NCBI RefSeq assembly: GCF_000317435.1
Contig: NC_019751.1
Location: 1,116,001 to 1,180,000, forward strand
Length of the DNA stretch: 64,000 bases
Direction: 5' to 3'
From: Calothrix sp. PCC 6303
GTDB taxonomy: Bacteria > Cyanobacteriota > Cyanobacteriia > Cyanobacteriales > Nostocaceae
Under the pieces are notes generated by a model that saw only the letters and a program-made list of their open reading frames with translations, was not told the origin of the DNA and ran no database searches. Positions 55,278 through 64,000 of this stretch are shown one piece after another. A program made the translations under genes and the position numbers. The first letter of the stretch is position 1, and every line of letters starts with the position of its first letter.

Positions 55278-55875
55278 TATAAAAACCTACTGGTATTCAG
55301 TTTGATGCAGATCATTGCCATTCAAACGCTACATTATTCACCCAAAAGTCCTGCTAATAGTTATTGATAACTAAGCTGTACTGAGTGTTAGTAGCTCATG
55401 ACCGGTAAAATTTAGTGTACCGTCTTTATATAAACTTAATTATTTATGGAAAGATTATTTGTATAATTTTGATGAATCTTGACAATTTTATGTAAAGTTT
55501 TTCCATAAACCTTTCTTATATTTAAGTAAAAATAGTGAGTAGAGGTATGATTATAATTACTTCCCAAAGTATATACTTACGTGTATACACATTGAATGTC
55601 AATCTATCTGTGGTTAGATATCAGTATTAAATAAGATACAGGGTAAAAACTTGATCATATTTTTACAAAGCTATCATCCTTCTATAGGGAATAAAATGAC
55701 TGAAATTGCTGATGGTGCGGTAGCTTCAGTTCATCATAGACTTGTGCAGATAAGCCCTGTTAAAAATATAACAATCTATATAAATGTATATTCAAAAAAA
55801 TATACAAATTATACTGATATTTCAGTATTTTCAGTTTTACCCGTACCTCATTTATTCAAACTCTGTTCTGTATCG
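55278..55875. other. AT-rich spacer
   Basis: This 598-bp stretch is AT-rich and shows no convincing gene or strong hairpin. The promoter of the coiled-coil membrane gene must lie at its left end. A plus-strand frame of 94 codons across its right end has no family pattern and overlaps the ArsR gene, so it is not called. Confidence 0.45.
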
Positions 55876-56463
55876 CTACTGTACCGAACGACAATATATC
55901 CCCTGATCACGTTTCATAAATTCATAGCTAACTAGTTCGCGCCGTAAGGTAGCACAATCGGGGTGGTATCGCTTGATGGTGTCGTTCACTGCTTGTTCTG
56001 GATAATCAACTCCTAGCTCAAATTTGCTTGCCAACCATTTCAGTACAACCGAACGCTTTTTGCGACTAGCTGGAATTTCTTTAAGTCGTACAGAGGCTTC
56101 TATATTCTGAAAATCACCTTCAATATAGGTTTTTAATACTTTGTTTTCCCAGGTTTCTATATTTACGGTTCCAACTAAAGAAGCCATTTTTTCAGGTGTA
56201 AAAATCTCACGACTGATATTTTCTAATTCTACAGCATTTAGCTGATATAAATGGGCGTTCCCTTCTGGACGCATAGTCACTAAATGTAACTCTTTTAGTC
56301 TAGTCAAATGATGCGATACGGTCGGTTCTTTAAGCTGGAGTAATGCAGCTAATTCTTCAACACTGCATTCTTGATGTGCTAAAATCCCCAAAATTTTTAA
56401 TCGACTTTCATCTGCTAATGCTTTAAAAAAGCGTAATAAAACTTGAAAATGATCATTTTTCAT
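55876..56463 (-). CDS. ArsR-type HTH + DUF2087 regulator
   Basis: The 195-residue protein has an ArsR-type winged-helix domain (about 1-95: FFKALADESRLKILGILAHQECSVEELAALL cut in parts, then HHLTRLKELHLVTMRPEGNAHLYQL) and a C-terminal DUF2087 domain (about 120-195: LKEIPASRKKRSVVLKWLA, YHPDCATLRRELVSYEFMKRDQGIYCR). The ArsR half lacks an obvious metal-binding CVC motif, so it may respond to another signal. A GATTCGAC/GTTGAATC pair lies just upstream of its start and could be its operator. Confidence 0.87.
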   Translation of the reverse strand: MKNDHFQVLLRFFKALADESRLKILGILAHQECSVEELAALLQLKEPTVSHHLTRLKELHLVTMRPEGNAHLYQLNAVELENISREIFTPEKMASLVGTVNIETWENKVLKTYIEGDFQNIEASVRLKEIPASRKKRSVVLKWLASKFELGVDYPEQAVNDTIKRYHPDCATLRRELVSYEFMKRDQGIYCRSVQ

Positions 56464-57154
56464 ACTTTGTCATATTTGATTCGACACCCATCTAATTAGA
56501 GTTGAATCGAATAGTTGTGCTGTCCTCCTTTCACACAGCGTAAATCTCGGACTAGGAACTTTTAGTGTTATCAATTGATCATTTTGTAGTGTTTTTCTAG
56601 TAAGAATTAATTTTCTTAAGTAGTTCTTTACATTTGTGCAGACTAAAGCCCCAAAAACATATTTTGGCTGAATTTACAAGCTAAAATAAAAGATAGATAT
56701 AAGTAATTTTAAATTGTCTGATTAGAAAAACAAAAGCATGATATTGATATTCTGCGCTATTTGCAGGATTGATCTTCTTGATAAATCTTAAATGTAAAAA
56801 TATAATTCCTGCGGTTAGGCTTAACCTAACGCATTACACAAACAAATATTACAAGTAGTAATTAACTTTATAGATCTTGGTCTAATTAGGGTTTGCTGTA
56901 TAGCCCTTTCGGGCATCCAAGAAACGCGTAGCGCAGCGTTAGCTGTAAAAGTCTTCTAGTGAGGGTAGGGAACGGGGAACTCTTAACAGGGAACAGTTTT
57001 ACCCTTATTTCTAATTTTCTCGTTTCAGAGGGTGGGAAGTTCGGGCATTTATAAGGCAGCTTTCTGCCTAGAAAGCTGCCTTGCTTAAATTTCCTTCCCA
57101 TGAATTCACTGTTCCCTCTTGCCAGTTAAAAGTTCCCCCTTAATTGATAATTGC
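56464..57154. other. Long spacer between the ArsR gene and glmU
   Basis: No gene is visible. An imperfect inverted pair, GATTCGAC and GTTGAATC (about 56480-56510), lies just upstream of the ArsR-DUF2087 start. Further left-to-right come an AT-rich block, an AACGCGTAGCGCAGCGTTAGC small repeat (about 56924-56943), STRR-like GGGAACGGGGAAC units (about 56966-56996) and a strong hairpin at 57053. Confidence 0.45.
57053..57082. repeat. Perfect 13-bp hairpin near glmU 3' end
   Basis: AAGGCAGCTTTCT and AGAAAGCTGCCTT pair around GCCT, 73 bp beyond the glmU stop, and outer GGGAAG and CTTCCC extend the structure. It may terminate glmU or be a dispersed palindrome. Confidence 0.5.
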
Positions 57155-58519
57155 TCACTGTTGACTTTTTTTCTTCTTGGATACCCAGCCAGCTTTAATA
57201 ATTTGACGCGTGCGGGCAACGGCTAAAGAATCATTGGGGATATTTTCTGTAATTGTGGAACCTGCTGCCACGTACACATCATCTCCCAGAGTAACGGGTG
57301 CTACTAAAATAGTATTAGCTCCAGTGCTAGTGCGATCGCCTATTTGGGTGGGATGCTTATTTACGCCATCATAATTAGCTGTAATGGTTCCAGCCCCAAT
57401 ATTAACTTTAGAACCAGCTGTGGTGTCACCCAAGTAGGAAAGGTGGGCAACATTAGTTTTATCACCAAGTTTAGTTTTCTTCAGTTCTACAAAATTACCA
57501 ATGCGGCAACCTTCGCCAACTTCAGCATGACCACGTAAGTGAGCATATGGACCAACTTTACTACCTGCCTTAATACAACTATCGGTAATTACGGAATAGC
57601 GTACCGTCACATTGGCACCAATTTCGCTATTTTCAATTAGGCATCCAGGTCCAATATGGCTACCACTACAAATCACTGTGTTTCCGCGAATGTGGGTTTG
57701 GGGTTCCAAAACTACATCTGGTTGTAATTCTACAGTTTCGTCAATTGTCACACTACTAGGATCAATGATACTGACACCTGCCATCATCCATTGTTCTTTG
57801 ACACGCTGTTGTAAAATTTCGTAGGCATCTGCTAATTGAAGACGGTCATTGATACCTAAGATTTCTTGATAATCTTCGACATCAACAGCCATTACGGGGT
57901 TAACTTGGGTGACAGCATCCGTTAGATAATACTCTTTCTGAGCATTGTTTGCTTCTAAATATGGTAAGACCTGTTCTAAATTTTGCCAACGGAAACAATA
58001 AATTCCTGCATTAATACGGCGATTTTGTTTTTGGGCATCTGTACAGTCTTTATGCTCGACTATTTGCTGAACAAAGTTCTCAGCATTGCAAAAAACCCGT
58101 CCATAACCTTGAGGATCGGGTAAGCAAGCAGTCAGGATAGTGGCAGCATTTTTATTTTCTTGATGGGTATGCAGCAAGTTTTTCATGGTTTCTTGACGTA
58201 GCAAAGGCACATCGCCATTTAACACCAGCAAATCACCTTCATAGCCCTGAAGATGCGGCAATAATTGCTGAATTGCGTGACCTGTTCCCAGTTGTACCGT
58301 TTGCTCAATAAATTCTAAACCCGAAATTGGCTCCATAGCTGTCTTTACTTCTTCAGCTTGGTATCCAATGATAACCATCTTGCGTGAGGGTGAAAGGGGT
58401 TCAACACTATGGATTACTCGTTCGACAAGCGATCGCCCACCCAATGAATGTAATACTTTGGGTAGGTTTGATTTCATCCTTGTACCCCGTCCCGCTGCCA
58501 GAATTGCTACAACTACCAT
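57155..58519 (-). CDS. glmU: Bifunctional UDP-N-acetylglucosamine pyrophosphorylase/GlcN-1-P acetyltransferase
   Basis: The 454-residue protein has the GlmU layout. The N-terminal pyrophosphorylase domain carries [18 protein letters not shown], the GTGHA loop (LGTGHAIQQ) and [10 protein letters not shown]. The C-terminal left-handed beta-helix has many hexapeptide units ([13 protein letters not shown] and others), [11 protein letters not shown] and [13 protein letters not shown]. It makes UDP-N-acetylglucosamine for peptidoglycan and outer-membrane sugars. Length matches the family (about 455). The ATG start follows directly after the long spacer with the HD-GYP gene upstream. Confidence 0.97.
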   Translation of the reverse strand: MVVVAILAAGRGTRMKSNLPKVLHSLGGRSLVERVIHSVEPLSPSRKMVIIGYQAEEVKTAMEPISGLEFIEQTVQLGTGHAIQQLLPHLQGYEGDLLVLNGDVPLLRQETMKNLLHTHQENKNAATILTACLPDPQGYGRVFCNAENFVQQIVEHKDCTDAQKQNRRINAGIYCFRWQNLEQVLPYLEANNAQKEYYLTDAVTQVNPVMAVDVEDYQEILGINDRLQLADAYEILQQRVKEQWMMAGVSIIDPSSVTIDETVELQPDVVLEPQTHIRGNTVICSGSHIGPGCLIENSEIGANVTVRYSVITDSCIKAGSKVGPYAHLRGHAEVGEGCRIGNFVELKKTKLGDKTNVAHLSYLGDTTAGSKVNIGAGTITANYDGVNKHPTQIGDRTSTGANTILVAPVTLGDDVYVAAGSTITENIPNDSLAVARTRQIIKAGWVSKKKKSQQ

Positions 58520-58612
58520 AATTAGCGATCATCTGTGTGTGAATTACGATAAGTTAACTCATACCATTTTGGATTGCTCACTAAACAAGTTAATTTAAAT
58601 TTTCTCATTGAA

Positions 58613-59833
58613 TCAGCTTCGACCTAAAACAAAGGAGCTAAATTGCTGCATCAGTTCGGGGTTGCGCCAACCTTTATTGGTTTCCTCCCACATCATTTTG
58701 ATTGCGTTATCGGGGGTAAAGGCTTGCTTGTAGGTTCTTTCGCTGGTCAGTGCATCATAGATATCAATGATCTGAAAAACCTGTGCCAGATAGGGAATTT
58801 CGTCACCTTTGAGTCGATCTGGATATCCAGAACCGTCCCAGCGTTCGTGATGATGGCGAATGATGGGAATAACTCCCCGCATAGTTCGTAGGGGTTGGCA
58901 AATTCTTTCACCGATTTTTACATGCTGCTGCATGATGTCCCATTCTTCGCTTGTCAAGCCTCCGTGCTTGAGTAAAACTGCATCTGGGATACCAACTTTG
59001 CCAATATCGTGTAAATATCCACCCCACATTAAATCTCTGACTTGGTTGCGCGAAAGGTGGAGATATTCGCCAAAAGCTTTTCCTAGGCTGACAAGTCGTT
59101 CGCAGTGATTTCCCGTGTTGGGATCGCGGCTTTCGATGGCTGTGGCGATGGAAAAAAGGACTTTTTCAGCGTGGTCTAAATCTTCATTTAAGCGTTTTTG
59201 TTGAACTAATGATTTGACGCGTGCTGCCAATTCTAAGCGATCAAAAGGTTTGGTGAGAAAGTCATCTGCCCCAACCTCGATCCCGTGAATACGCGATCGC
59301 TTATCGTTGAGAGCGGTAATGAAGATTACTGGAATTAGTCTGGTTTGTTCGTCTTGTTTGACTTTTTGACAAACTTCAAAGCCATCCATTCCCGGCATCA
59401 TTACATCTAATAAAATCAAGTCTGGCTGCTTTTGGGTCACGAGTGTAATGGCAGTGTAGCCACTGTCAGCTTCGATGACCTCATAGCCTTCCATTGCTAG
59501 TAAGGCTGCTGCTGCCATTCTACTGGCAGAATGATCATCTACAACTAAAACTTTGGGTACATCTAAATCAGAACCATTCACTTTCGACCCTTCGACTTGC
59601 TGCACAAATGAAATCAAGGAAATACTTTTAGCATTAGAATCAGAGTTAAGCCAGGTATCTACAGCATTCACTGCTTCTAAAAGAGGTTCCTCTTTTGATC
59701 TGCTGGGTGAATAACTTTGCTGTGTATGTAATCCTTGATTTGGATTTTGACAGATACTGGGAGCAACGGCTGAAGAATTCAAACGACCGGAATTCTCGGA
59801 AGTAGAGCCTGTATAATTGGATTTATGAACCAC
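58613..59833 (-). CDS. REC-HD-GYP response regulator (c-di-GMP phosphodiesterase type)
   Basis: The 406-residue protein has a polar N-terminal extension of about 95 residues, a receiver domain (VLVVDDHSASRM, ILLDVMMPGMDGF, ITALND, FLTKPF) and an HD-GYP domain with HDIGKVGIPD, HHERWDGSGYPDRLKGDEIP and the preceding NHCERLV. HD-GYP domains hydrolyse cyclic di-GMP, a key motility/biofilm signal, so phosphorylation may control motility choices. It is minus-strand, with an 835-bp non-coding region upstream. No cognate histidine kinase is adjacent. Confidence 0.93.
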   Translation of the reverse strand: MVHKSNYTGSTSENSGRLNSSAVAPSICQNPNQGLHTQQSYSPSRSKEEPLLEAVNAVDTWLNSDSNAKSISLISFVQQVEGSKVNGSDLDVPKVLVVDDHSASRMAAAALLAMEGYEVIEADSGYTAITLVTQKQPDLILLDVMMPGMDGFEVCQKVKQDEQTRLIPVIFITALNDKRSRIHGIEVGADDFLTKPFDRLELAARVKSLVQQKRLNEDLDHAEKVLFSIATAIESRDPNTGNHCERLVSLGKAFGEYLHLSRNQVRDLMWGGYLHDIGKVGIPDAVLLKHGGLTSEEWDIMQQHVKIGERICQPLRTMRGVIPIIRHHHERWDGSGYPDRLKGDEIPYLAQVFQIIDIYDALTSERTYKQAFTPDNAIKMMWEETNKGWRNPELMQQFSSFVLGRS

Positions 59834-60668
59834 GAAGGTACTCCAATTTGAAGAAATTTACAAGTTTATAGTGTTCAGTATTGAAATCTCTTAGACATTG
59901 TAGGCAGTGTAAACGACCTCTATATCCAAGTTATGATATCTAAATTGGCTGAGTTCTTATTGAAAGTATTTAGGGTGTTTTAAATTATTCCCCAATATTC
60001 AATTCCAGTATGAACAATCTCTACGAATGTTAAATCAGGTTTTTTACTGAGATTTACTAACACGATAATTAACCCAAAAAGTCTAATTTGGTAAATTGTA
60101 ATCGGAAATTTCTGAATAATTAGATTCGCTATCCGAATTTACAAGAGATAGTTAGGGATTTACTTAAGTATCTCCCAGCAAAGTTAATCAGGGAATAATT
60201 AGTGTGAGTTTGCTAAAAATTGGATTTATTTCTACGTATAAGAGTTTGTTAACACTGTAACTCCCTAACAAAACTATGTGATAGTACATAGTTTTCCTTG
60301 ATACTAATGATTTAATCATGCTCATGTCATATATATATGTGACAGACTAATCTATACATAAGTGATCGTGATCACAAAACTCATCGAAATTGCAATGTAA
60401 TTTGTTTATTTCCATGGAAAATCTAGCTAAATGTGCAAAGTAGGACAGCTATAGATAACTACTTAAATAGCAGAAAATGGAGCCATTCCCGATTTATTGA
60501 GTTTTTTGCTACAAGTACAGCCATGTCTAGGCTTGCTTGTACGTAAGTAAAATCAAGTAAATTAAGTAATTATTTTATAATAAGATATTGGAAATCACTT
60601 CAATATTATGTAAAATACGTAACATTATTTCATCACCAAGTGAGCGTTCACCCTTAAATGTTTGTGAT
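59834..60668. other. Long non-coding region upstream of the HD-GYP gene
   Basis: This AT-rich 835-bp stretch is the longest gap in the window. I see no gene. The one clear site is the CRP-like palindrome listed separately. A large leader or distal promoter for the HD-GYP gene is possible, as is an uncalled small RNA. Confidence 0.4.
60361..60376. promoter_or_regulatory. Candidate CRP-type binding site
   Basis: AGTGATCGTGATCACA contains GTGA-N6-TCAC, the core of the cyanobacterial cAMP-receptor-protein site TGTGA-N6-TCACA, with one mismatch at the first base. It lies about 530 bp upstream of the HD-GYP gene and 290 bp after the methyltransferase stop. Confidence 0.35.
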
Positions 60669-61586
60669 TTATCCTAAACTCCAGCGCTTTCGCCATTGAT
60701 AAGTGCTTTCTAAAGTGCTGTTTAGTTGCTCTTGCTGCCGTCGTTGCCTAATTATAGAAGCACAGTCTTGTAGCTGAGGATCCCGATAGGGAACAGCTGC
60801 ACGGGTTTGTAAATGTTCGATTTCTGCCGCAGAAAGGGGAAAAGACGAGATAATCGGGATATTTTTATGAGTATCGATCTGTTGATAGAAGGTTTCTGCT
60901 GCTAATGGCATTGCAACTGTACCTGGAGATTTTCTCCCCACTGGTGAAGTTGAACCTATTGCTAAACCAGCAGTTAAAAGGGCAACTCTTACGGATGCAG
61001 CACAGGAATAGGTCGCCAGAAGACCTTGCCAGTGTAAACACTTAGCAACTAAGCTGATAAATTCCACAGTCCATAGTTGGGGACATTGGGGAGGTGAAAA
61101 TGGATCGAGAAAAATTGCATCTGCTTGAAAACCTGATGTGATGACTTGTAAGATTGTTTGCCTTGCATCACCAATTAGAAGTTTAGCTGTAAGATGTTGA
61201 TTTTGAATTTGATGGTGATATGCTATTTGAGTCAAAATATCTGTATATTTACAGTCCCATTGTTGAAAAATATCCTCGCCGATAGCAGCTTGGGGAACTG
61301 ATGAATTTTGCTCTAGAGCAATTATTTCCACTTGGCAATGAGGATTAGTTTCCCAAATAGTTTGTAGGGCGGCTGCGGTATTATACCCTAACCCGTAACA
61401 AATATCTAACAGTCGTAATACTGGTTTTTGAGCTTGGGTTTGTAGCTGGGTTGGATATGCAAACTTTTGAAAACTTTCTTGACGCGCTCCAAAATGGCTG
61501 TGAAATAATTCGTTAAATTCTTGCGAAAAAAAAGTGAATGAACCATCACTTGTAAGTTTTGGGGAAAACATTTCGGAGTCTGGCAT
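60669..61586 (-). CDS. MnmD-type tRNA methyltransferase
   Basis: The 305-residue protein matches the methyltransferase half of MnmC (MnmD, DUF752 type): FNELFHSHFGARQESFQKF, the SAM-binding LLDICYGLGYNTAAAL, IEIIALEQ and the characteristic IFLDPFSPPQCPQLW. It should methylate 5-aminomethyl-2-thiouridine at the tRNA wobble position. The oxidase half of MnmC is absent. The ATG start is preceded by the divergent spacer to the rhodanese gene. Confidence 0.85.
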   Translation of the reverse strand: MPDSEMFSPKLTSDGSFTFFSQEFNELFHSHFGARQESFQKFAYPTQLQTQAQKPVLRLLDICYGLGYNTAAALQTIWETNPHCQVEIIALEQNSSVPQAAIGEDIFQQWDCKYTDILTQIAYHHQIQNQHLTAKLLIGDARQTILQVITSGFQADAIFLDPFSPPQCPQLWTVEFISLVAKCLHWQGLLATYSCAASVRVALLTAGLAIGSTSPVGRKSPGTVAMPLAAETFYQQIDTHKNIPIISSFPLSAAEIEHLQTRAAVPYRDPQLQDCASIIRQRRQQEQLNSTLESTYQWRKRWSLG

Positions 61587-61690
61587 TATCAGTAGATGGA
61601 TAAAACAAAATTAAATTGATTGGTGCAGATAAAGGGGGAACAGGAACAAGAAAAAAAAGAGTGTAATTAATTCTGTCTCAGTACATATTT

Positions 61691-62506
61691 ATGATAAACA
61701 AATCTTCAATTATTTCTGCCCAATCCTTGTTTGAGAATCGTGATCAGGTTGTGATTATTGATTGTCGGTTTTCTCTTGCGGATTCGCAATTAGGTTGGCA
61801 ACAATATCAAGTTAGTCATATTCCCGGTGCTTACTATTTGAATTTAAATGAGGATTTATCCAGTCCTGTACAAGAACATGGTGGCAGACATCCTTTACCT
61901 AAACCAGAGGAGTTAGGAATTAAGTTAGCAGCAATGGGTGTGGATTTTCAAAAAACTCTAGTTGTTGCTTATGATGATTCACGCTTCGCATTTGCATCCC
62001 GATTGTGGTGGTTGTTGCGCTACTTGGGACATCAGCAAGTTGCTGTGCTTGATGGTGGTTTTGCTGGGTGGATGAGTGCTGGGTACCCTGTAACTGATGT
62101 GATTTCTGAAGCGAAAACAGCTAGTTTTATTCCCCAAGTTCAACCCCACATGGTGGTGGATATAGCTGATGTGAAAAAACAGCAAAATTTAGCTGAGGCT
62201 GTTTTAGTTGATTCCCGCGAACGCGATCGCTATCATGGAATTCACGAACCTATTGATAAAATTGCTGGTCATATTCCCGGTGCGGTTAATTATCCTTGGC
62301 AAGATGTAACCGATAATTCTGGTTACGCAATTTCCCCAGAACTTCAACGTCAAAGATGGCAAGATGTGGAAAATTCTCCAGAAATCATAGTTTATTGCGG
62401 TTCTGGGGTGACTGCTTGCGTGAATTTGCTAGCTTTAGATTTGGCTGAGATTTCCACAGGGAAGCTTTATGCTGGTAGCTGGAGTGACTGGATTAGTTAT
62501 GAATAA
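61691..62506 (+). CDS. Two-domain sulfurtransferase (rhodanese family)
   Basis: The 271-residue protein consists of two rhodanese domains. The N-terminal one (about 1-130) has IIDCRFSL and HIPGAYYLNLNED but no active cysteine. The C-terminal one has VLVDSRERDRYHG and the catalytic Cys in VYCGSGVTAC. CGSGVTA is typical of thiosulfate/3-mercaptopyruvate sulfurtransferases. It passes sulfur from a donor to thiols or cyanide in the cytoplasm. The start ATG lies 105 bp from the divergent methyltransferase gene. Confidence 0.92.
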   Translation: MINKSSIISAQSLFENRDQVVIIDCRFSLADSQLGWQQYQVSHIPGAYYLNLNEDLSSPVQEHGGRHPLPKPEELGIKLAAMGVDFQKTLVVAYDDSRFAFASRLWWLLRYLGHQQVAVLDGGFAGWMSAGYPVTDVISEAKTASFIPQVQPHMVVDIADVKKQQNLAEAVLVDSRERDRYHGIHEPIDKIAGHIPGAVNYPWQDVTDNSGYAISPELQRQRWQDVENSPEIIVYCGSGVTACVNLLALDLAEISTGKLYAGSWSDWISYE

Positions 62507-62588
62507 GAGGGAGAGGGCAGGGGGAAATGACAGAAGAAACCGGGTTTAGATCGTTAGTCGCTACCCACCTTGAAAGGGTCAGTCCTAG

Positions 62589-62765
62589 GGGACTTCTAAT
62601 TAAATAATTATCCAATTTTCTGTTGTGGAACAGGCATCTTGCCTGTTTTTTCGGGCAAGACTTCGGCGTGAGCGCTACTTTACCTCCGGTACACTTCGTT
62701 CCGACAGGCTCAGGAACCATCGAACGCTGCCCAAACTCCAGGATATTTTATTTTCTGGAAGTCCC
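62589..62765. mobile_element. Composite MITE-like element, copy E
   Basis: This 177-bp copy begins GGGACTTC and ends GGAAGTCCC. Its left half is nearly the same as copy A at 18425, up to GGGCAAGA. A 66-bp insert (62662-62727), CTTCGGCGTGAGCGCT... to GAACGC, separates GGGCAAGA from TGCCCAAAC. The same junctions occur in copy D at 44731-44780, with a shorter, altered middle. Confidence 0.7.
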
Positions 62766-62783
62766 TAGAAATAACTTTTCCTC

Positions 62784-64000
62784 TCAATTTTGCCAAGATT
62801 TAGTTAATTCAACTGCTTTTTGCCAGCGGTGAAAATCATCTAGAACTTTATTTTGTTCCTGTCTGGGTTCAAATATTCGTTCAATTTGCCGTTGGGAAAG
62901 CAAAACTTCATCGCTATCCCAAAATCCCACTCTTAATCCAGCGGCAAATGCTATACCCTGAACGGTAGTATCACGCATAACGGGACGTTCTACAGGAATT
63001 CCCAAAATATCCGCTTGTAGCTGCATCAAAAAATTGTTTTCACAAGCGCCACCATCTACAGCTAGTTGTTGCACGGGGATGGAACTGGATGTTTCTATCG
63101 CTTGAACTACCTCTTTGACTTGGAACGCGATCGCTTCTAAGACGGAACGCACTATATGCTGTGATTGTACACCACCTGTAAGTCCCCAAAATGCCCCCCG
63201 CACATCCATATCCCAATGGGGTGCCCCTAGTCCGCTGAATGCTGGTACAAAATATACGCCGCCGTTATCAGTAACTTGGTTTGCCATAATTTCGCTTTCA
63301 GCAGCAGTCGCTATTAATTTTAAGCGATCGCGTACCCACTGAATACATGCTCCCGCTGTAAACATGCTCCCTTCCAAAGCATAGTTAATTTGCAACTGGT
63401 GATTTTTGACTTGAGTCCATGCCAAAGTAGAAATTAACTTTTGTCCAGAACGAATAATCTGATTCCCTGTATTTGCTACCAAAAAACTCCCAGTTCCGTA
63501 GGTGCATTTCATTAAACCGGGACTAGTACAATTGTGACCGAATAAAGAGGCTTGCTGATCTCCCAATACTGCGGTGATGGGAATTGGTACTCCTAGTATT
63601 GCAGTACTAGTAAATCCAAATTCACTAAAACTTGGTTGAATCTGCGGCAATATCTCTATAGGTACCTGAAATAACTCCAACAATTGTGAATCCCATTGAC
63701 AGGTAGCCAAATTCATTAACATCGTCCGGCTAGCATTGCTATGGTCGGTAGCGTGGACTTTACCCTCAGTAAGTTTCCAGAGTATCCAAGTATCGATTGT
63801 TCCAGCCAATATATTGTTGAGATGAACATCTTGACATTGATCTAGTAACCATCTTAACTTGCTAGCCGAAAAATAAGCATCAAGTACCAAGCCAGTGCGT
63901 TCGTATATCAAATCTGCATTATCTTTTTCCTGGAGTTGCTGACAAAAAGCTGCTGTACGTCTATCTTGCCAAACAATGGCATTATACAGCGGTTCTCCGG
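62784..64000 (-). CDS. glpK: Glycerol kinase, 5'-truncated by the window edge
   Basis: The frame stays open to the right edge, with GEPLYNAIVWQDRRTAAFCQQ just inside it, typical of FGGY kinases, so the start lies outside. Visible motifs include TIDTWILWKLT, DHSNASRTMLMNL, LGDQQASLFGH, KCTYGTGSFLV, VYFVPAFSGLGAPHWD, and LAVDGGACENNFLMQLQADIL. It phosphorylates glycerol to glycerol 3-phosphate. The N-terminal part (about 90 residues) is missing. It is convergent with the rhodanese gene, with the composite MITE copy E in between. Confidence 0.95.
   Translation of the reverse strand, partial: GEPLYNAIVWQDRRTAAFCQQLQEKDNADLIYERTGLVLDAYFSASKLRWLLDQCQDVHLNNILAGTIDTWILWKLTEGKVHATDHSNASRTMLMNLATCQWDSQLLELFQVPIEILPQIQPSFSEFGFTSTAILGVPIPITAVLGDQQASLFGHNCTSPGLMKCTYGTGSFLVANTGNQIIRSGQKLISTLAWTQVKNHQLQINYALEGSMFTAGACIQWVRDRLKLIATAAESEIMANQVTDNGGVYFVPAFSGLGAPHWDMDVRGAFWGLTGGVQSQHIVRSVLEAIAFQVKEVVQAIETSSSIPVQQLAVDGGACENNFLMQLQADILGIPVERPVMRDTTVQGIAFAAGLRVGFWDSDEVLLSQRQIERIFEPRQEQNKVLDDFHRWQKAVELTKSWQN

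Noticed and set aside
55651-55935. Plus-strand frame of 94 codons
   Set aside because: It overlaps the 3' end of the ArsR-DUF2087 gene on the other strand, has no ribosome site or recognisable pattern, and reads like AT-rich chance sequence.
1-64000. tRNA or rRNA genes
   Set aside because: I looked for T-loop-like GGTTCGAATCC and rRNA-like stretches by eye in the spacers and saw none; a covariance search would be needed to exclude them.

Overview
The window comes from a filamentous cyanobacterium, most likely a heterocyst-forming Nostocales relative. The evidence is a low-GC genome sprinkled with the HIP1 octamer GCGATCGC, an NblA phycobilisome-degradation protein and a probable NblB, a plastoquinone-type UbiA prenyltransferase, XisH/XisI proteins, heptamer STRR-type repeats (GGGAGCA/GGGAACA runs) between genes, a PEP-CTERM surface protein and a multi-GAF photoreceptor chemotaxis locus of the pix/ptx kind. 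Identifications rest on motifs read by eye; no database search was run.

Layout. 1-8.8 kb: a 5'-truncated small protein, an ABC1 kinase, a PP2C phosphatase, nblA, a GNAT acetyltransferase, aminopeptidase P (minus) and a fused aminodeoxychorismate synthase. 8.9-20.4 kb: a TPR protein, hflX, a trypsin/TPR gene that looks split by a frameshift, ubiA, ppx, a TPR lipoprotein, a DUF3110 protein and murQ. 20.9-35.2 kb: a same-strand run of nine signalling genes, namely a V4R-like protein, a Roadblock/LC7 protein, a small GTPase, a PATAN protein, a PATAN-REC protein, a CheY, a CheW, a 1553-residue soluble MCP with six GAF domains and a hybrid CheA. 35.2-37.2 kb: MITE-like repeats and a complete IS4-type insertion sequence with an intact target duplication. 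37.3-51.5 kb: hypB, a kinase/DOMON-like pair, small unknown genes, an M23 peptidase, a TPR-AAA ATPase, a VanY-type carboxypeptidase, an AEC transporter, speD, a truncated xisH with xisI, a glycosyltransferase and a probable nblB. 51.9-64 kb: a PEP-CTERM protein, a DUF456 protein, a probable TRADD-N-associated membrane protein facing a coiled-coil membrane protein, an ArsR-DUF2087 regulator, glmU, an HD-GYP response regulator, an MnmD-type methyltransferase, a rhodanese and the 3' part of glpK.

How they fit. The main coherent system is the 14-kb signalling locus: the soluble MCP carries bilin-type cysteines in five GAF domains, CheW and CheA form the kinase array, and the CheY and PATAN-REC proteins are the outputs. 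The upstream GTPase, Roadblock and V4R genes suggest an MglA/MglB-like polarity or motility switch coupled to light sensing. nblA and nblB both concern phycobilisome breakdown but are about 47 kb apart. The intergenic DNA is rich in palindromic dispersed repeats, including a MITE family with GGGACTTCC ends, paired changes in its hairpin arms, and a nested composite subfamily present twice.
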